DNA of 64,000 nucleotides from Glandiceps talaboti (Eukaryota; Hemichordata; Enteropneusta; Spengelidae): NCBI RefSeq assembly GCF_964340395.1, contig NC_135566.1, positions 4,570,001 to 4,634,000 of the forward strand, read 5' to 3'. Shown piece by piece: positions 43,101 to 52,060 of this stretch (position 1 is its first letter; each line of letters starts with the position of its first letter). The notes under the pieces were generated by a model. It saw only the letters and a program-made list of their open reading frames with translations, ran no database searches and was not told where the DNA came from. The position numbers and the translations under genes were made by a program.

Positions 43101-45822
43101 CATGCGCCCCCTCATAAAAGATTTTTTTTTTTTTGTGGGTCAAAATGATAAAAATTTGCTTTTGTATGAATCACCACAGTGAAGGATAGGGGAACCTTAA
43201 ATTTTGGTGTGTCCTGAGAAATTGCTGTTTGTCAGTGGCATATCAAATTCACTCAGAAGCCTCATTGGTTGGAAGAATTCCACAACCAATAAACTTCTGA
43301 CGTTTATATTATTACGTAAGAAAAGGATACCTAACAAAGTTTATTCATATTTCCAGGTTGTATGTTTAGTGTGCAGAGAACAACTCTCCTATGAGTTAGA
43401 GCAACTCAGGAAAGCAACAATTCCTAAACAACTTTCTGAAGATGAAACTTATATTGTAAGTGAGGAAATGAGAAAAGAACAGAAGAAAAGAGAAGAAATT
43501 TTCAGAGAACAGAAACGGAAAGGTGGCATTATAGACATCGAGGCTGAGAGAAATAAATTTCTCATTGATATTTCAACGGTAATATTTCTTTTATTTCTTT
43601 TTATTCAACCCATTAAAAGGTTAATTTTCAACCCAAGGTCAGTGTCTTGACACATTCCAGTCATTATGTGTATCATGTCAACATTTTCATAAATACTGTC
43701 CCCAAAATGCAACTAAAAATGAAATGCAGTTACTGCTTTCTTTTGTGTGTATTAATAATACTGTATGAAACAAAGACTGTAATACTCTCTGAAACGTCTG
43801 TTTTATAGGTCTGTATGAGCTCTGAGACATGTTACATCATAACATGGTGATGTTTTCCTCATGAGATTCCAATATGGCTATGAAATACTGTGTTAACTCT
43901 ATGGCAAAGTAGTAGGTTTGTGATCTCCTTGGAAAAAAGATGGTGAACAACCAAATTTCTGTACTGATTTCGAAAGAACCAGGAACACACTTTCAAGTTT
44001 TGGATGATTTGTGTTCTTATATTTTCAAACAAGTTAGTCCTCAAGGTGTATGCTGTTATTAAATGTGTCAAATGCTGATTCAATAATCTGAGTTTTTTTC
44101 TTCAATTCATTTTTATGTGGATGTACTATAAATGAGAAATAACAAAAACAAAATGTCAGAGATAAATTAACTACAATCTTGTCTTTGTGTTCTTCATTTG
44201 TTCATCGTTTATATATGTTCATTCTTTTCTATGCTATTTCTTTTATTTCTCCTATCTAGACTCCAACCACACCACTTGTTGTTTCCATGCCAACCAGTGA
44301 GCCTCAAGATACAGTTAAGAATGAGGATAAAGTAGCAAGCCAAGATGAAGATGTTAAAAATGAAACCCTAGGAGATGACAAAGTCATTCCTACAACTTCA
44401 AAGAAGGCAGATATTAATCATATGCATCAACAAGATAAAGGAATCCAACACAGACATTGGCATGATAGGAGACAAACTAATGACAGAGACAGGCCTAAAA
44501 GTTGGAGGTATGAGAGAGATGATAGAAGGAGGTTTAATGATAGAGACAGGTCAAGAAACTGGAGGCATGAGAACAATAGATCTTTCAAAAGACATCAAGA
44601 TGAAGCTAAACAAGAGAGAGCCAGCCCTCAGCAAGGCAGCAGGGATAAAGTTAAACCTAAACAAAACAACAAGGACAGAGCTAGTCCTCCTCAACAAGGT
44701 AGCAAAGATAGAGCTAGCCCTCAACAAAGCAGCAGGGACAGAGATAGTCATCAACAAGGTAGCAAAGATAGAGCTAGCCCTCAACAAAGCAGCAGGGACA
44801 GAGATAGTCCTCAAGAAGGCAAAAAGGAAAGACCTACTCAAAAAATCAACATGGAAAGAGATAGCTCTAAACAAGACAACAAGGGAAGAGTTAGTCCTCA
44901 ACATAGCAACAAAGACAGAGCCAGCCCTCATGGAGAGAGTGAGAGAAAAGCTGAAAGAAAATCATCAAAGCTTACATCCTCTGAAATATCAAAGAATTTT
45001 GACAGCAGAGAAGATATTAATCCAAGTTTGGTATCTACACAGTCTCAGGGAGGCACAGAAAAATCAACTTCACAAGGAGATGAAGTGATAAGTAAGAAGG
45101 AGAGGAGTGTTGCAGACAATGATACTGAGAGTGTGCATGTTAAAAATCCAAGGCAACAACATTACCACAAAGATCTCCATTATCATCATCATCACAGAGA
45201 CAAATCAGGGCGTGGAAGAAATCAGCATCATCAATCATATAGAGGTGATAGATACAGGAATGATGATAACTACAGGGAGGAAAGAAAACACAGAGATGAT
45301 AGGTTTGATAGACAGTGGACTAGGGGAAAAGATAAGGAGGCAAGCAGAGATACTGAGCTCAAGAGAAATAATGCTAGGGATGAGCACTCTAAATCAAGTG
45401 AGAAAGGAAAATCTGGTAAAGTGAGAAACGAGGGAAAAAGCCCTAAAGGAGATAATGAGACAGAAGTAGCAACTAAAGATCGACAAGAGAATAGAGATCA
45501 AACGAGAGATGGACGATACATTAGTCATCCTGGAAAACGAACAGGGTTTCAATCTGGAAAAAATGATCAAAGATACTCAGATTGGAAATATAAAGATCAA
45601 AGTAGACATGATCACAGACCACCACATGACAGATTAAAGAAGGAAGGAAGGGAAGAAAAACAGGTGATGAAACCACCACCAGGATTTGATAGGGAATCCG
45701 ATCCCAAAGTGCGTAAATCAAAGGACATTGATGAGTCACCTGGAGTCAGTAAGATATCAACTGATGAGAAACCGAAAACAAAAAGTTTGAAACCTCCTCC
45801 TGGTTTTGATGACTTTAGGTGA
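37766..45822 (+). CDS. RNF25: RNF25-like RWD/RING E3 ubiquitin ligase, complete nine-exon gene
   Basis: Joining nine exons (37766-37818, 38396-38470, 39478-39580, 40481-40548, 41249-41318, 41532-41603, 42404-42499, 43357-43578, 44260-45822) gives one 773-residue frame in which all splice sites are GT-AG and all phases agree. Residues about 20-123 form an RWD domain, with the family signature YPxxxP at 78-83 and the RNF25-typical strings HPATAE and RGLSDEQ. Residues 139-185 form a RING-H2 domain with zinc ligands C139, C142, C157, H159, H162, C165, C182 and C185. The GGIID-EAERN block at 235-245 is also typical of RNF25. Known role of the family: an E3 ligase that works with UBE2D/UBE2E enzymes and, with RNF14, acts on stalled ribosomes with trapped translation factors. 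The protein is much longer than human RNF25 (about 459 aa) because of its last exon. The start lies in a good Kozak context (ACAAAATGG), and MAAS matches vertebrate RNF25. Identity is from recalled family features, not a search. Confidence 0.94.
38396..38470 (+). CDS. RNF25: RNF25 exon 2 (start of RWD domain)
   Basis: Acceptor TTGCAG, donor TTG|GTAAGT. Encodes the first RWD helix, including EEIELLEAIYIHEL, which corresponds to the vertebrate SEVEVLESIYLDEL stretch. It ends in phase 2 in a Cys codon. Confidence 0.92.
39478..39580 (+). CDS. RNF25: RNF25 exon 3 (RWD beta strands)
   Basis: Acceptor TTTTCAG, donor GAT|GTGAGT. Encodes residues 44-77, including HPATAENTETQYVC and TLVLQLP, the most recognisable RNF25 RWD strings. 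Confidence 0.95.
40021..40402 (+). repeat. RNF25 intron 3 GT array and degenerate minisatellite
   Basis: A (GATG)n start and a (GT)n run to about 40110 are followed by about five degenerate units (roughly 45-50 bp) built on GGGTATATTCATACATGTGT and GATGTGGGTAT. Non-coding; it lies inside intron 3. Confidence 0.85.
40481..40548 (+). CDS. RNF25: RNF25 exon 4 (RWD YPxxxP motif)
   Basis: Acceptor GCTTTTCAG, donor ATGAG|GTAAGC. Encodes residues 78-99, with YPCNLP giving the RWD signature, followed by RNSRGLSDEQ. Confidence 0.95.
41249..41318 (+). CDS. RNF25: RNF25 exon 5 (end of RWD domain)
   Basis: Acceptor TTTTGTAG, donor GAG|GTAAGT. Encodes residues 101-123 (Ser100 is split), ending in GGAMLYELIE, which matches the family's AMLYELIE string. 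Confidence 0.93.
41532..41603 (+). CDS. RNF25: RNF25 exon 6 (first RING cysteines)
   Basis: Acceptor CTCCACAG, donor CAG|GTAAGG. Encodes residues 124-147 with the first RING pair, C139 and C142, in the family string CVICLY. Confidence 0.95.
42404..42499 (+). CDS. RNF25: RNF25 exon 7 (RING core)
   Basis: Acceptor TTATCACAG, donor AAG|GTATGA. Encodes residues 148-179 with C157, H159, H162 and C165 in CYHYFHSYCL. This is nearly the vertebrate RNF25 sequence and shows the RING-H2 ligand order. Confidence 0.95.
42626..42870 (+). repeat. Dispersed repeat copy in RNF25 intron 7
   Basis: Shares ordered blocks with 43618-43860 in the next intron: GGTCAGTGT, then ACTGTCCCCAAAATGCAACT-like text (here ACAGTCCCC), then CTGTAATACTCTCT, then TATGAGCTCTG. 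Same orientation. Likely two diverged copies of one short mobile element. Confidence 0.7.
43357..43578 (+). CDS. RNF25: RNF25 exon 8 (last RING cysteines, coiled segment)
   Basis: Acceptor TTTCCAG, donor ACG|GTAATA. Encodes residues 180-253: C182 and C185, a Lys/Glu/Arg-rich probable helix (about 214-234), then the conserved GGIIDIEAERN block. Confidence 0.94.
43618..43860 (+). repeat. Dispersed repeat copy in RNF25 intron 8
   Basis: Partner of the intron 7 copy, with the same block order and spacing: GGTCAGTGT, TACTGTCCCCAAAATGCAAC, GACTGTAATACTCTCT, TGTATGAGCTCTG. Family unknown. Confidence 0.7.
44260..45822 (+). CDS. RNF25: RNF25 exon 9 (long disordered tail)
   Basis: Acceptor CTATCTAG. 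Encodes residues 254-773, an unusually long hydrophilic tail. It has two NDRDR...WR.E repeats, an array of K/R-D-R-A/D-S-P-Q-Q units, a His-rich patch (HYHHHH) and many RD/RE/KD dipeptides like those of RNA-processing proteins. PPPGF occurs twice, at residues 725-729 and 765-769. A 60-base stretch (44701-44760) is repeated almost exactly at 44761-44820. The CDS ends at TGA 45820-45822, inside a 30-bp tandem repeat. Confidence 0.92.
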   Translation, partial: TPTTPLVVSMPTSEPQDTVKNEDKVASQDEDVKNETLGDDKVIPTTSKKADINHMHQQDKGIQHRHWHDRRQTNDRDRPKSWRYERDDRRRFNDRDRSRNWRHENNRSFKRHQDEAKQERASPQQGSRDKVKPKQNNKDRASPPQQGSKDRASPQQSSRDRDSHQQGSKDRASPQQSSRDRDSPQEGKKERPTQKINMERDSSKQDNKGRVSPQHSNKDRASPHGESERKAERKSSKLTSSEISKNFDSREDINPSLVSTQSQGGTEKSTSQGDEVISKKERSVADNDTESVHVKNPRQQHYHKDLHYHHHHRDKSGRGRNQHHQSYRGDRYRNDDNYREERKHRDDRFDRQWTRGKDKEASRDTELKRNNARDEHSKSSEKGKSGKVRNEGKSPKGDNETEVATKDRQENRDQTRDGRYISHPGKRTGFQSGKNDQRYSDWKYKDQSRHDHRPPHDRLKKEGREEKQVMKPPPGFDRESDPKVRKSKDIDESPGVSKISTDEKPKTKSLKPPPGFDDFR

Positions 45823-45908
45823 CATCAGATATCCACAAGACACTTTAGGTGACATCAGATATCCACAAGACACTTTAGGTGACATCAGATATCTACAAGA
45901 CACTTTAG
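45811..45908 (+). repeat. 30-bp tandem repeat carrying the RNF25 stop codon
   Basis: Three copies of exactly 30 bp (45811-45840, 45841-45870, 45871-45900) and an 8-bp partial fourth. Each contains CTTTAGGTGA, so the authentic TGA (45820-45822) is repeated in frame at 45850-45852 and 45880-45882. Confidence 0.95.
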
Positions 45909-46740
45909 TTCTTTGTCAGTCATAATATTTACACAAACAACAGCACTTTTATGAACATGCTGTTGTTAGTTAAGCTACTAAATATAACTTAAAACTTACA
46001 TTTCAGATGATTTTGTGAAATGTAATATCTATGCATTGACTTAGGATTGTTACCGTGTCATTAACATTTTGCAGTTTAAGAATATTTGCATTTGTGATCA
46101 AAATTAATCGGAGGGTACAAATCTATTTCATATTGTCAATTTACCTTTACACCTTACTGTAGAAACCATCAGAAATCGTTGTATTTCTGTTAAATCTTCA
46201 TGATATGCAGGACATGAAGCAATAGATAGTAAGACCAGTGAACTCAGTGTGTGGTCACTACAAGTTAATTATCACCTATTTGCAGATGTTTCAAGACGTT
46301 TTCAGAAAGCTGAAGGTTTCTTAAGATTTCTTAAGGTAACATGTACATTTCTGAACAAATTAAAATGGACCCTAAAAAGGATATTGACACAGTAGCGTTT
46401 TTCAGAGACATACATTTATGATAAGAACCTCAGACCATTCCTATCGAGTGTTGAATCCAAAAATCAATGTGTGCATTGTCTCATTATAATTTGTGATCAC
46501 TTTATAGTGAGATCTCACATGGTGTAATTTGTTGTTGTATGGATTCCACTCACAATAGAAATGTTTTAATACAAGGTTCTTACCAATACTAAACATGATC
46601 ACCTCCTAAGCCACTATTTAGTCTATGCACTGTGTGAAACTTAATTCATGTTCATTGTGATAATACCTCAGATAGAAAGCTTTTTATTATTTCATTTTAT
46701 CAAAATCATGTACAAAATAAACGACAAAAGCATATGATAC
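45823..46740 (+). other. Probable RNF25 3' untranslated region
   Basis: AT-rich sequence with no sizeable reading frame. A canonical AATAAA at 46716-46721 is a plausible poly(A) signal and would give a 3' UTR of about 0.9 kb. Confidence 0.5.
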
Positions 46741-47273
46741 CATGCAATAAGAGAAACTTTTTTTTTTCTTTTTTTTTACAATTTGTGCATGTAGTGCCAT
46801 CAACTGGTTCACTTTAATTCCAGTAATTCTTTTGAGAATAGTGATACTCATTCAATGTTGTGTTATTTTCTTCTCTGTGGTTGATTATCACTATCATTTA
46901 CTGACAACTCTGATAAATAAGAAGGGTTTTCTTCTATATACACTATTTAAGTCACTTCTGATGAATTTGCAAATTATTTATAAATTCATGTGTTCTTTCA
47001 AGAGTATTTTCAGTAATGAATAAGTCAGATATTGAATGCATGTGAGAATTGTATGGTTTGGTTCAGAACCTTCAAATCATCTAATGAGTTACTGTAGCAA
47101 CAGTACGAGTTGCTTGTGGCTGCCTTGTATCACTGTGTACAGTAAGACAAAATGCTTCACTTTTAAGTTTTAGTGACAGATGTACAGGTTCTTTCTCAAT
47201 ACAATTATAATATATTGAATTTATAAGATTGTTGTGAAGTTTTCATTCAATTTATTGTTTGTGCATATGAATG

Positions 47274-47628
47274 TGTGTGTGTATGTATGTATGTATGTAT
47301 GTATGTATGTATGTATGTATGTATGTATGTATGTATGTATGTATGTATGTATATATGTGTGTGTATTTATCTTCTGCAAACATGCATTTGTGTATTAGTG
47401 CATGTGTTTATCATATGCATGTGTGTGTGTATGTATGTATGTATGTATGTGTGTATGTATGTATGTATGTATGTAGTTATGTATGTATGTGTGTATGTAT
47501 GTATGTATGTATGTATGTATGTATGTATGTATGTATGTATGTATGCATGCGTGTATGTATGTGTGTATGTATGTGTGTGTATGTATGTATGTATGTATGT
47601 ATGTATGTATGTATGTATGTATGTATGT
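47274..47628 (+). repeat. (ATGT)n array, two blocks
   Basis: Blocks 47280-47352 and 47428-47628, separated by unique sequence. It lies between the RNF25 3' end and the gene A 3' end. Confidence 0.97.
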
Positions 47629-47743
47629 GACGAAGAATTATAGTCTGGATCTTTGGTATAATTGACTCCTCATTTCTCTTTACATGTGTAAATAACGAAT
47701 GACATCATTCATAATAATTACTCGAGACTACGTTTTGATCTTG

Positions 47744-47749
47744 TTTATT
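47744..47749 (-). promoter_or_regulatory. Probable gene A poly(A) signal
   Basis: AATAAA on the minus strand, about 160 bases beyond the gene A stop codon. Confidence 0.45.
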
Positions 47750-47910
47750 TCATAACCGGTACATGAATTACAATATGCAAATACTACAGATACTACGTAA
47801 AAAGACAGTGTCGTGTATGATTACCGATTGAATTCGAAAATTACAGACGTGATCAAAAGTCAGAAATAATGCCGTCCATTTTTCATCATCTGTCGCTCAC
47901 ATCCGCCATC

Positions 47911-47978
47911 TCATTTCTCATTCAAATATCTCTTGCGATAAAGTACTTCCAAAACACTCTTCACTCGGTTCCTGGTTT
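47911..47978 (-). CDS. Gene A last coding exon (basic tail)
   Basis: Acceptor CGTTTTCAG; the frame continues 22 codons to TGA (47911-47913). Encodes ETRNRVKSVLEVLYRKR and a short end, holding two more basic cleavage-type sites. It lies outside the duplicated unit, so gene B cannot share it. Confidence 0.6.
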
Positions 47979-48624
47979 CTGAAAACGAAGCAGTGTATAT
48001 TTAAGTTTACAAGTAACACTGAATACCTCTCCATGAGGGCATTATAAGATGTATATTACTCGGTGGGTTGTTATATAGCAACTATTTTCCCTTGGCTGAA
48101 AGACAAAGGAAGCAGTCACGGTATAACAACAAATGAGGTAAAATGACATATACCTTATAGTGCCGTCTCTGACCAAGCAATAATTGAGCTCATATCACGT
48201 GACAGTTCCATTACTGAAGGATTTATTATTAGTAAGAAAGCGATGTGTGATAAACAACCACATGTCATTAGATAAAGCGATGAGTGTTTTATAAAGGGAG
48301 AGTGTTCAGACTTGGTGGTCGAAATACTGTAGGTATAGTCGATTTCCTATTATAATAGTTCATTTTTGAAGCAAACAAATAATTGTTCATCCAATCTTGG
48401 TAACATGCCAATATTATTCATTAAATTATTACACTACAACTTTTCTCACTTTACATTTACAATAATAATGCTATATTTACCAACAACACAGTAAGCATCT
48501 CCCCATCGGTTGAGTCTACATGTCTCACCATCCTCACAGTTGTGGCGATCACAACCATACCCTGTCATGGTAATAAAAAGACAGTAATTTCTGTAATCTC
48601 ACACAGTTGTTTGACACATATCTT

Positions 48625-48660
<36 letters not shown>

Positions 48661-48677
48661 TGATATCGACACAGAGA

Positions 48678-48761
<84 letters not shown>

Positions 48762-49929
48762 GTAATATGTTATAGAGATAAAAAAGTTATCAAAAGACTT
48801 TATTTAAAGCAGGACTCTTTACGATGGGAAGATTATCATTTGTACGATGAAAACAAAAACACATGTTCCATCCCTATGATGATTTTCTATGTTGAGTCTT
48901 TTTCATATTTTGATCTTTCTTGCCAGATTCAACCACACCCAAAATTCCCTTTCTGTAATTAAAAGATATATACATCTATATACACCATAAGTGTACATTC
49001 ACTGTTTTCGAAAAACAGGAAAACTTACGTTTCTGGGGAGTCAGCACGTCATCCTCATCAAAGTCACGAGCTTTAACGGTGAGAGGGAAAAGTGACATGT
49101 AGAGTATTACAGTGTGGAGAGTTTATTTGAAATACACTCTAAACTTGTAGTTGTAATGGTATGTATGTATGTATGTATGTATGTATGTATGTATGTATGT
49201 ATGTATGTATGTATGTATGTATGTATGTATGTGTGTGTGTGTGTGTGTGTACGTATGTATGTATGTATGTATGTATGTGTGTGTGTATGTGTGTGTGTGT
49301 GTGTATGTCTCCATGTCTCTGTGTAAAGCAATATTGCTCAAATCTGCCACAGTGCTAATGAATACCTTGTTTAAAGTCGACAAATATTGACTACATGTAA
49401 TACCAAAACATTACCAAAGGTATTATTGTGTCATTATCGACTTGTAGAGATAACAGTTGAAATTAAAAACAATGTGAAAGTACTTTTACACTATTTTGCT
49501 TTACAATGACCACCATCTGAGAGTCTACTCACCAAACTGGCAATGCATACAGACTATTTCCTTTACCCTGTTTGATTTATAGTAAGAATGTCTTTCTTCA
49601 TAAACCTACCTCTGTTCACAGCACAGAAAGCTGTTCCATGTCGGTTTTCCTTGCAAATTTGACCCTCTGGACACTGGTGGCGCCAACATCCATAACCTAG
49701 TATCGTCGAAGTATAACAGCATATATCAAAACTTGTGATGTCAAAACCTGTTACTACTAGTTGCTACATTTGTACTTGTATGTAGGAGTAAGGGCATTTC
49801 TCGAGGACTAAATAAATATAAAATTACACCAATTAAAATACTTTGACACTTACGTTTTTCAAGAGCATCTGTACTTGTCATAAATGTTATACAGATGGTG
49901 ACTGTGGATAAAAATAAACCGAGATTCAT
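47911..49929 (-). CDS. Gene A: secreted two-module cysteine-peptide precursor (5 coding exons)
   Basis: Minus-strand join of 49854-49929, 49610-49696, 49029-49070, 48481-48561 and 47911-47978 gives 117 residues with all introns in phase 1. Order: a hydrophobic signal peptide (about 1-22, ending TSTDA), LEKR, module 1 (27-54; Cys 29, 34, 40, 50), an acidic spacer (57-67) between RAR and KR, module 2 (70-95; Cys 72, 77, 83, 93), then a tail with basic sites RNR and RKR. The modules share Y-G-C-x-R-H-x-C and N-R-x-G-x-A-x-C-x-V and the spacing C-x4-C-x5-C-x9-C, which equals the SPARC/follistatin FOLN motif. Inference: convertase processing at KR/RAR/RNR would free two peptides of about 30 residues with two disulfides each. 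Alternatives are a small matrix protein or a defence or venom-type peptide. I do not recognise a named family. Transcript support is unknown. Confidence 0.72.
48481..48561 (-). CDS. Gene A FOLN-like module 2 exon
   Basis: 81 bases, phase 1-1, acceptor CATGACAG, donor TTG|GTAAAT (a weak donor). Second 4-Cys module with the same spacing as module 1 and about 14 of 26 identical positions. Reading into the intron would add Gly-Lys and end within about a dozen codons. Confidence 0.8.
48622..48756 (+). repeat. (CAGA)n and (GA)n arrays in a gene A intron
   Basis: About 9 CAGA units, then about 38 GA units. The counterpart in unit B (57997-58204) is longer. Confidence 0.97.
49029..49070 (-). CDS. 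Gene A acidic spacer micro-exon
   Basis: 42 bases, phase 1-1, acceptor CCGTTAAAG, donor AAAC|GTAAGT. Encodes RDFDEDDVLTPQK, making a spacer between RAR and KR. It is retained without change in gene B, which supports it being coding. Confidence 0.7.
49156..49310 (+). repeat. (ATGT)n/(GT)n array in a gene A intron
   Basis: Begins TAATGGTATGTATG. The unit B counterpart is 58650-58842. Confidence 0.97.
49610..49696 (-). CDS. Gene A FOLN-like module 1 exon
   Basis: 87 bases, phase 1 on both sides, acceptor ACTAG, donor AGAG|GTAGGT. One complete 4-Cys module starting directly with Tyr-Gly-Cys after the split Arg codon. A symmetric 1-1 exon can be duplicated or skipped without a frameshift. Confidence 0.8.
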
Positions 49930-49937
49930 CTTGAATT
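49854..49937 (-). CDS. Gene A exon with start codon and signal peptide
   Basis: Excellent acceptor (TTTTCGTCTTCTTTTCAG) just upstream of AATTCAAGATG, so at least one untranslated 5' exon must exist. The ATG is 49929-49927. Encodes residues 1-25 with a hydrophobic core (LGLFLSTVTICITFM) and ends AAAAAC|GTAAGTG, in the first base of the Arg codon of LEKR. Confidence 0.78.
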
Positions 49938-51897
49938 CTGAAAAGAAGACGAAAATGAAATGTGTTATTTTATAGAAAAAAACGTGCTGCACACAAACGC
50001 AGAACGACATTTTTCTTGTTTCTCTAAATATTCTTAATGTATCTATGATTGCAAGCTACATATCAGACGGCCAAAATCCCCAATCAACTCTACGTAGATT
50101 ACATCACATATCCAGAGGCGTAAAAATGCACCTGAACAAAAGTGACGATTCGTGCAAGTCGTCTTTTTCTTTTCAAAGATATTGTGTTAAGTGTCTTTTG
50201 TCAACAATGTATAAATTTGCCTTAACAACCATGTTATACTAGTGGGACTTAACATTGCACTAAATCTCCAGTAATCACTCTTTCTGATTCATTTAGCCGT
50301 ACTGGGCTGAGAACCCAGTCCTGTTGGTACTGCGTTTGAGATTTGATATAAATATGCAAAACACTTTCAACAACAAACAAAAATGCAACTTTATATCCAG
50401 AACAAAATGACTGAATCTGGCCAATAGTGGCTTTCAGTTACATCATAGACCCTCCAGGGTGGAGGGTCTGTGGTTACATCGATATACATCACTTGATTGT
50501 TTGTTCTTAAGAAACGTATCGAGGTCAGTTTGAAATGTCACACATATCTCAAATTGTAGAAATCCGAAAAGCAAATTTCAGGTCAGGTTGACTGTCAAAT
50601 AGTGTGCTATTCAAGGTACGCATTAAACATACTTTACACGTACTTGTTTCAGAGTTTGCTGTTGGTTTGTTTTACTTTGCGATTTGCATAACAATATCAA
50701 CAGTGGCCCTGAGTACTCGAGGGCCAAAGGAGAAAGTATGCACTGCTTGTCTGAGAATAATGGGGGAAAAACGTAATCACTATACAATGGTTCCGAAATT
50801 GCTAAATTATAGGACAGTATTTTTTAAATCATGGTGACATATTGTAATAGCCGGGGTCAAAGAGACACCTTCAAAACCCATTTTTAATTGTCCACCACTG
50901 ATAAAACAACGTTCTGATAACAGTCATCTCTAATCAGCTGTGAAAATGGTTGTATCACACATTAGTCTAGGATCTATTACAACCGTCGTAAAACTACGTT
51001 GACCTCTTTGCGGCATCTGGAGAACATTTTCCGTCAAAAAGCATCAAAATGTATTCCGCGAGGACAGGAAAATGTTACTCTTATCTCGCTCGGGAGAATG
51101 CACGGTGTGTACAATCTGATCTGTGTTTGAATATAGGAACTTAATACAGTTTGTACTATTAGGTGAAATTTCAAGGAAAGTCAATTGATCCAAATTTAAT
51201 CAATCTATCAATCAATCATTTTGGTGGTAGATCTTTGCGATGTGAACAAGTATGGTAAACATTAATTAAACACGTACTGTTATAGTAGAAAGGGCCATGA
51301 TCTACATACAGTATATACCACTGTCGATTATTCAAGTTTCAATTGTAATTTGCAAATATTGTTATAAAGGGCTGGGTCACACCCGCAATACTTCAAAACA
51401 TTTTTTGTTAGAGGTGTTTTGATCTTATCTGAACCATGCTTACATTAGGGGGATGTGAAGTTTACTGTCCTCTTTAGACTTGCCCTAATGTACTCCTATA
51501 TTAATGGAATCAACAGGTTGTAGAATTCGAAGACTTCAACCGCGTTAATAATCTCATCGATGTTACAGTAATGGTAAAGGTCATCAAACGAGCGGGGCAT
51601 TTTTGAAATTCGTATTTTTTTCCGTTCCTCCTCGGCAAGATAAAAGATGTTTTGTGAGTGCGTCACTGTTGTCTTGTAAACCTATTTGTCGTCTAGACAT
51701 TTGCTGACGTATACTTTTTTGTATTGAATGTACCAAAGAAAAAGTACAAACAGAATAACATGTGGCCTGTTTGTGTTCTATTGTTTATGAAAAAAGATTA
51801 AGTGATGTGTGTGATGTTCTGTCTCTCCACCCACCGGGCTAAAGAATCTGAGCTGCCTGTTCTGTTTCAGTTCACATACAGATGATGTTGTTTTGGT

Positions 51898-51899
51898 GC

Positions 51900-51952
<53 letters not shown>

Positions 51953-52005
51953 GGCTGTCTGTCTGTCTGTCTGGCAGGCTGACTGGTTGTCTGTCTGTCT
52001 GTATG

Positions 52006-52048
<43 letters not shown>

Positions 52049-52060
52049 ACTTACCTGCCT
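51898..52060 (+). repeat. (TCTG)n-(CCTG)n array
   Basis: TCTG block, an interruption with GGCAGGCTGACTGG, then CCTG. Its copy is at 61737-61915, with more TCTG and fewer CCTG units. Confidence 0.97.

Noticed and set aside
44375-45088. 237-codon frame overlapping RNF25 exon 9, and a 126-codon minus-strand frame
   Set aside because: Shadows of the repetitive low-complexity RNF25 tail in other frames.
50604-50837. 77-codon frame, repeated at 60140-60373
   Set aside because: Lies in a region shared by the duplicated units, without start context or recognisable protein; duplication alone explains the identity.
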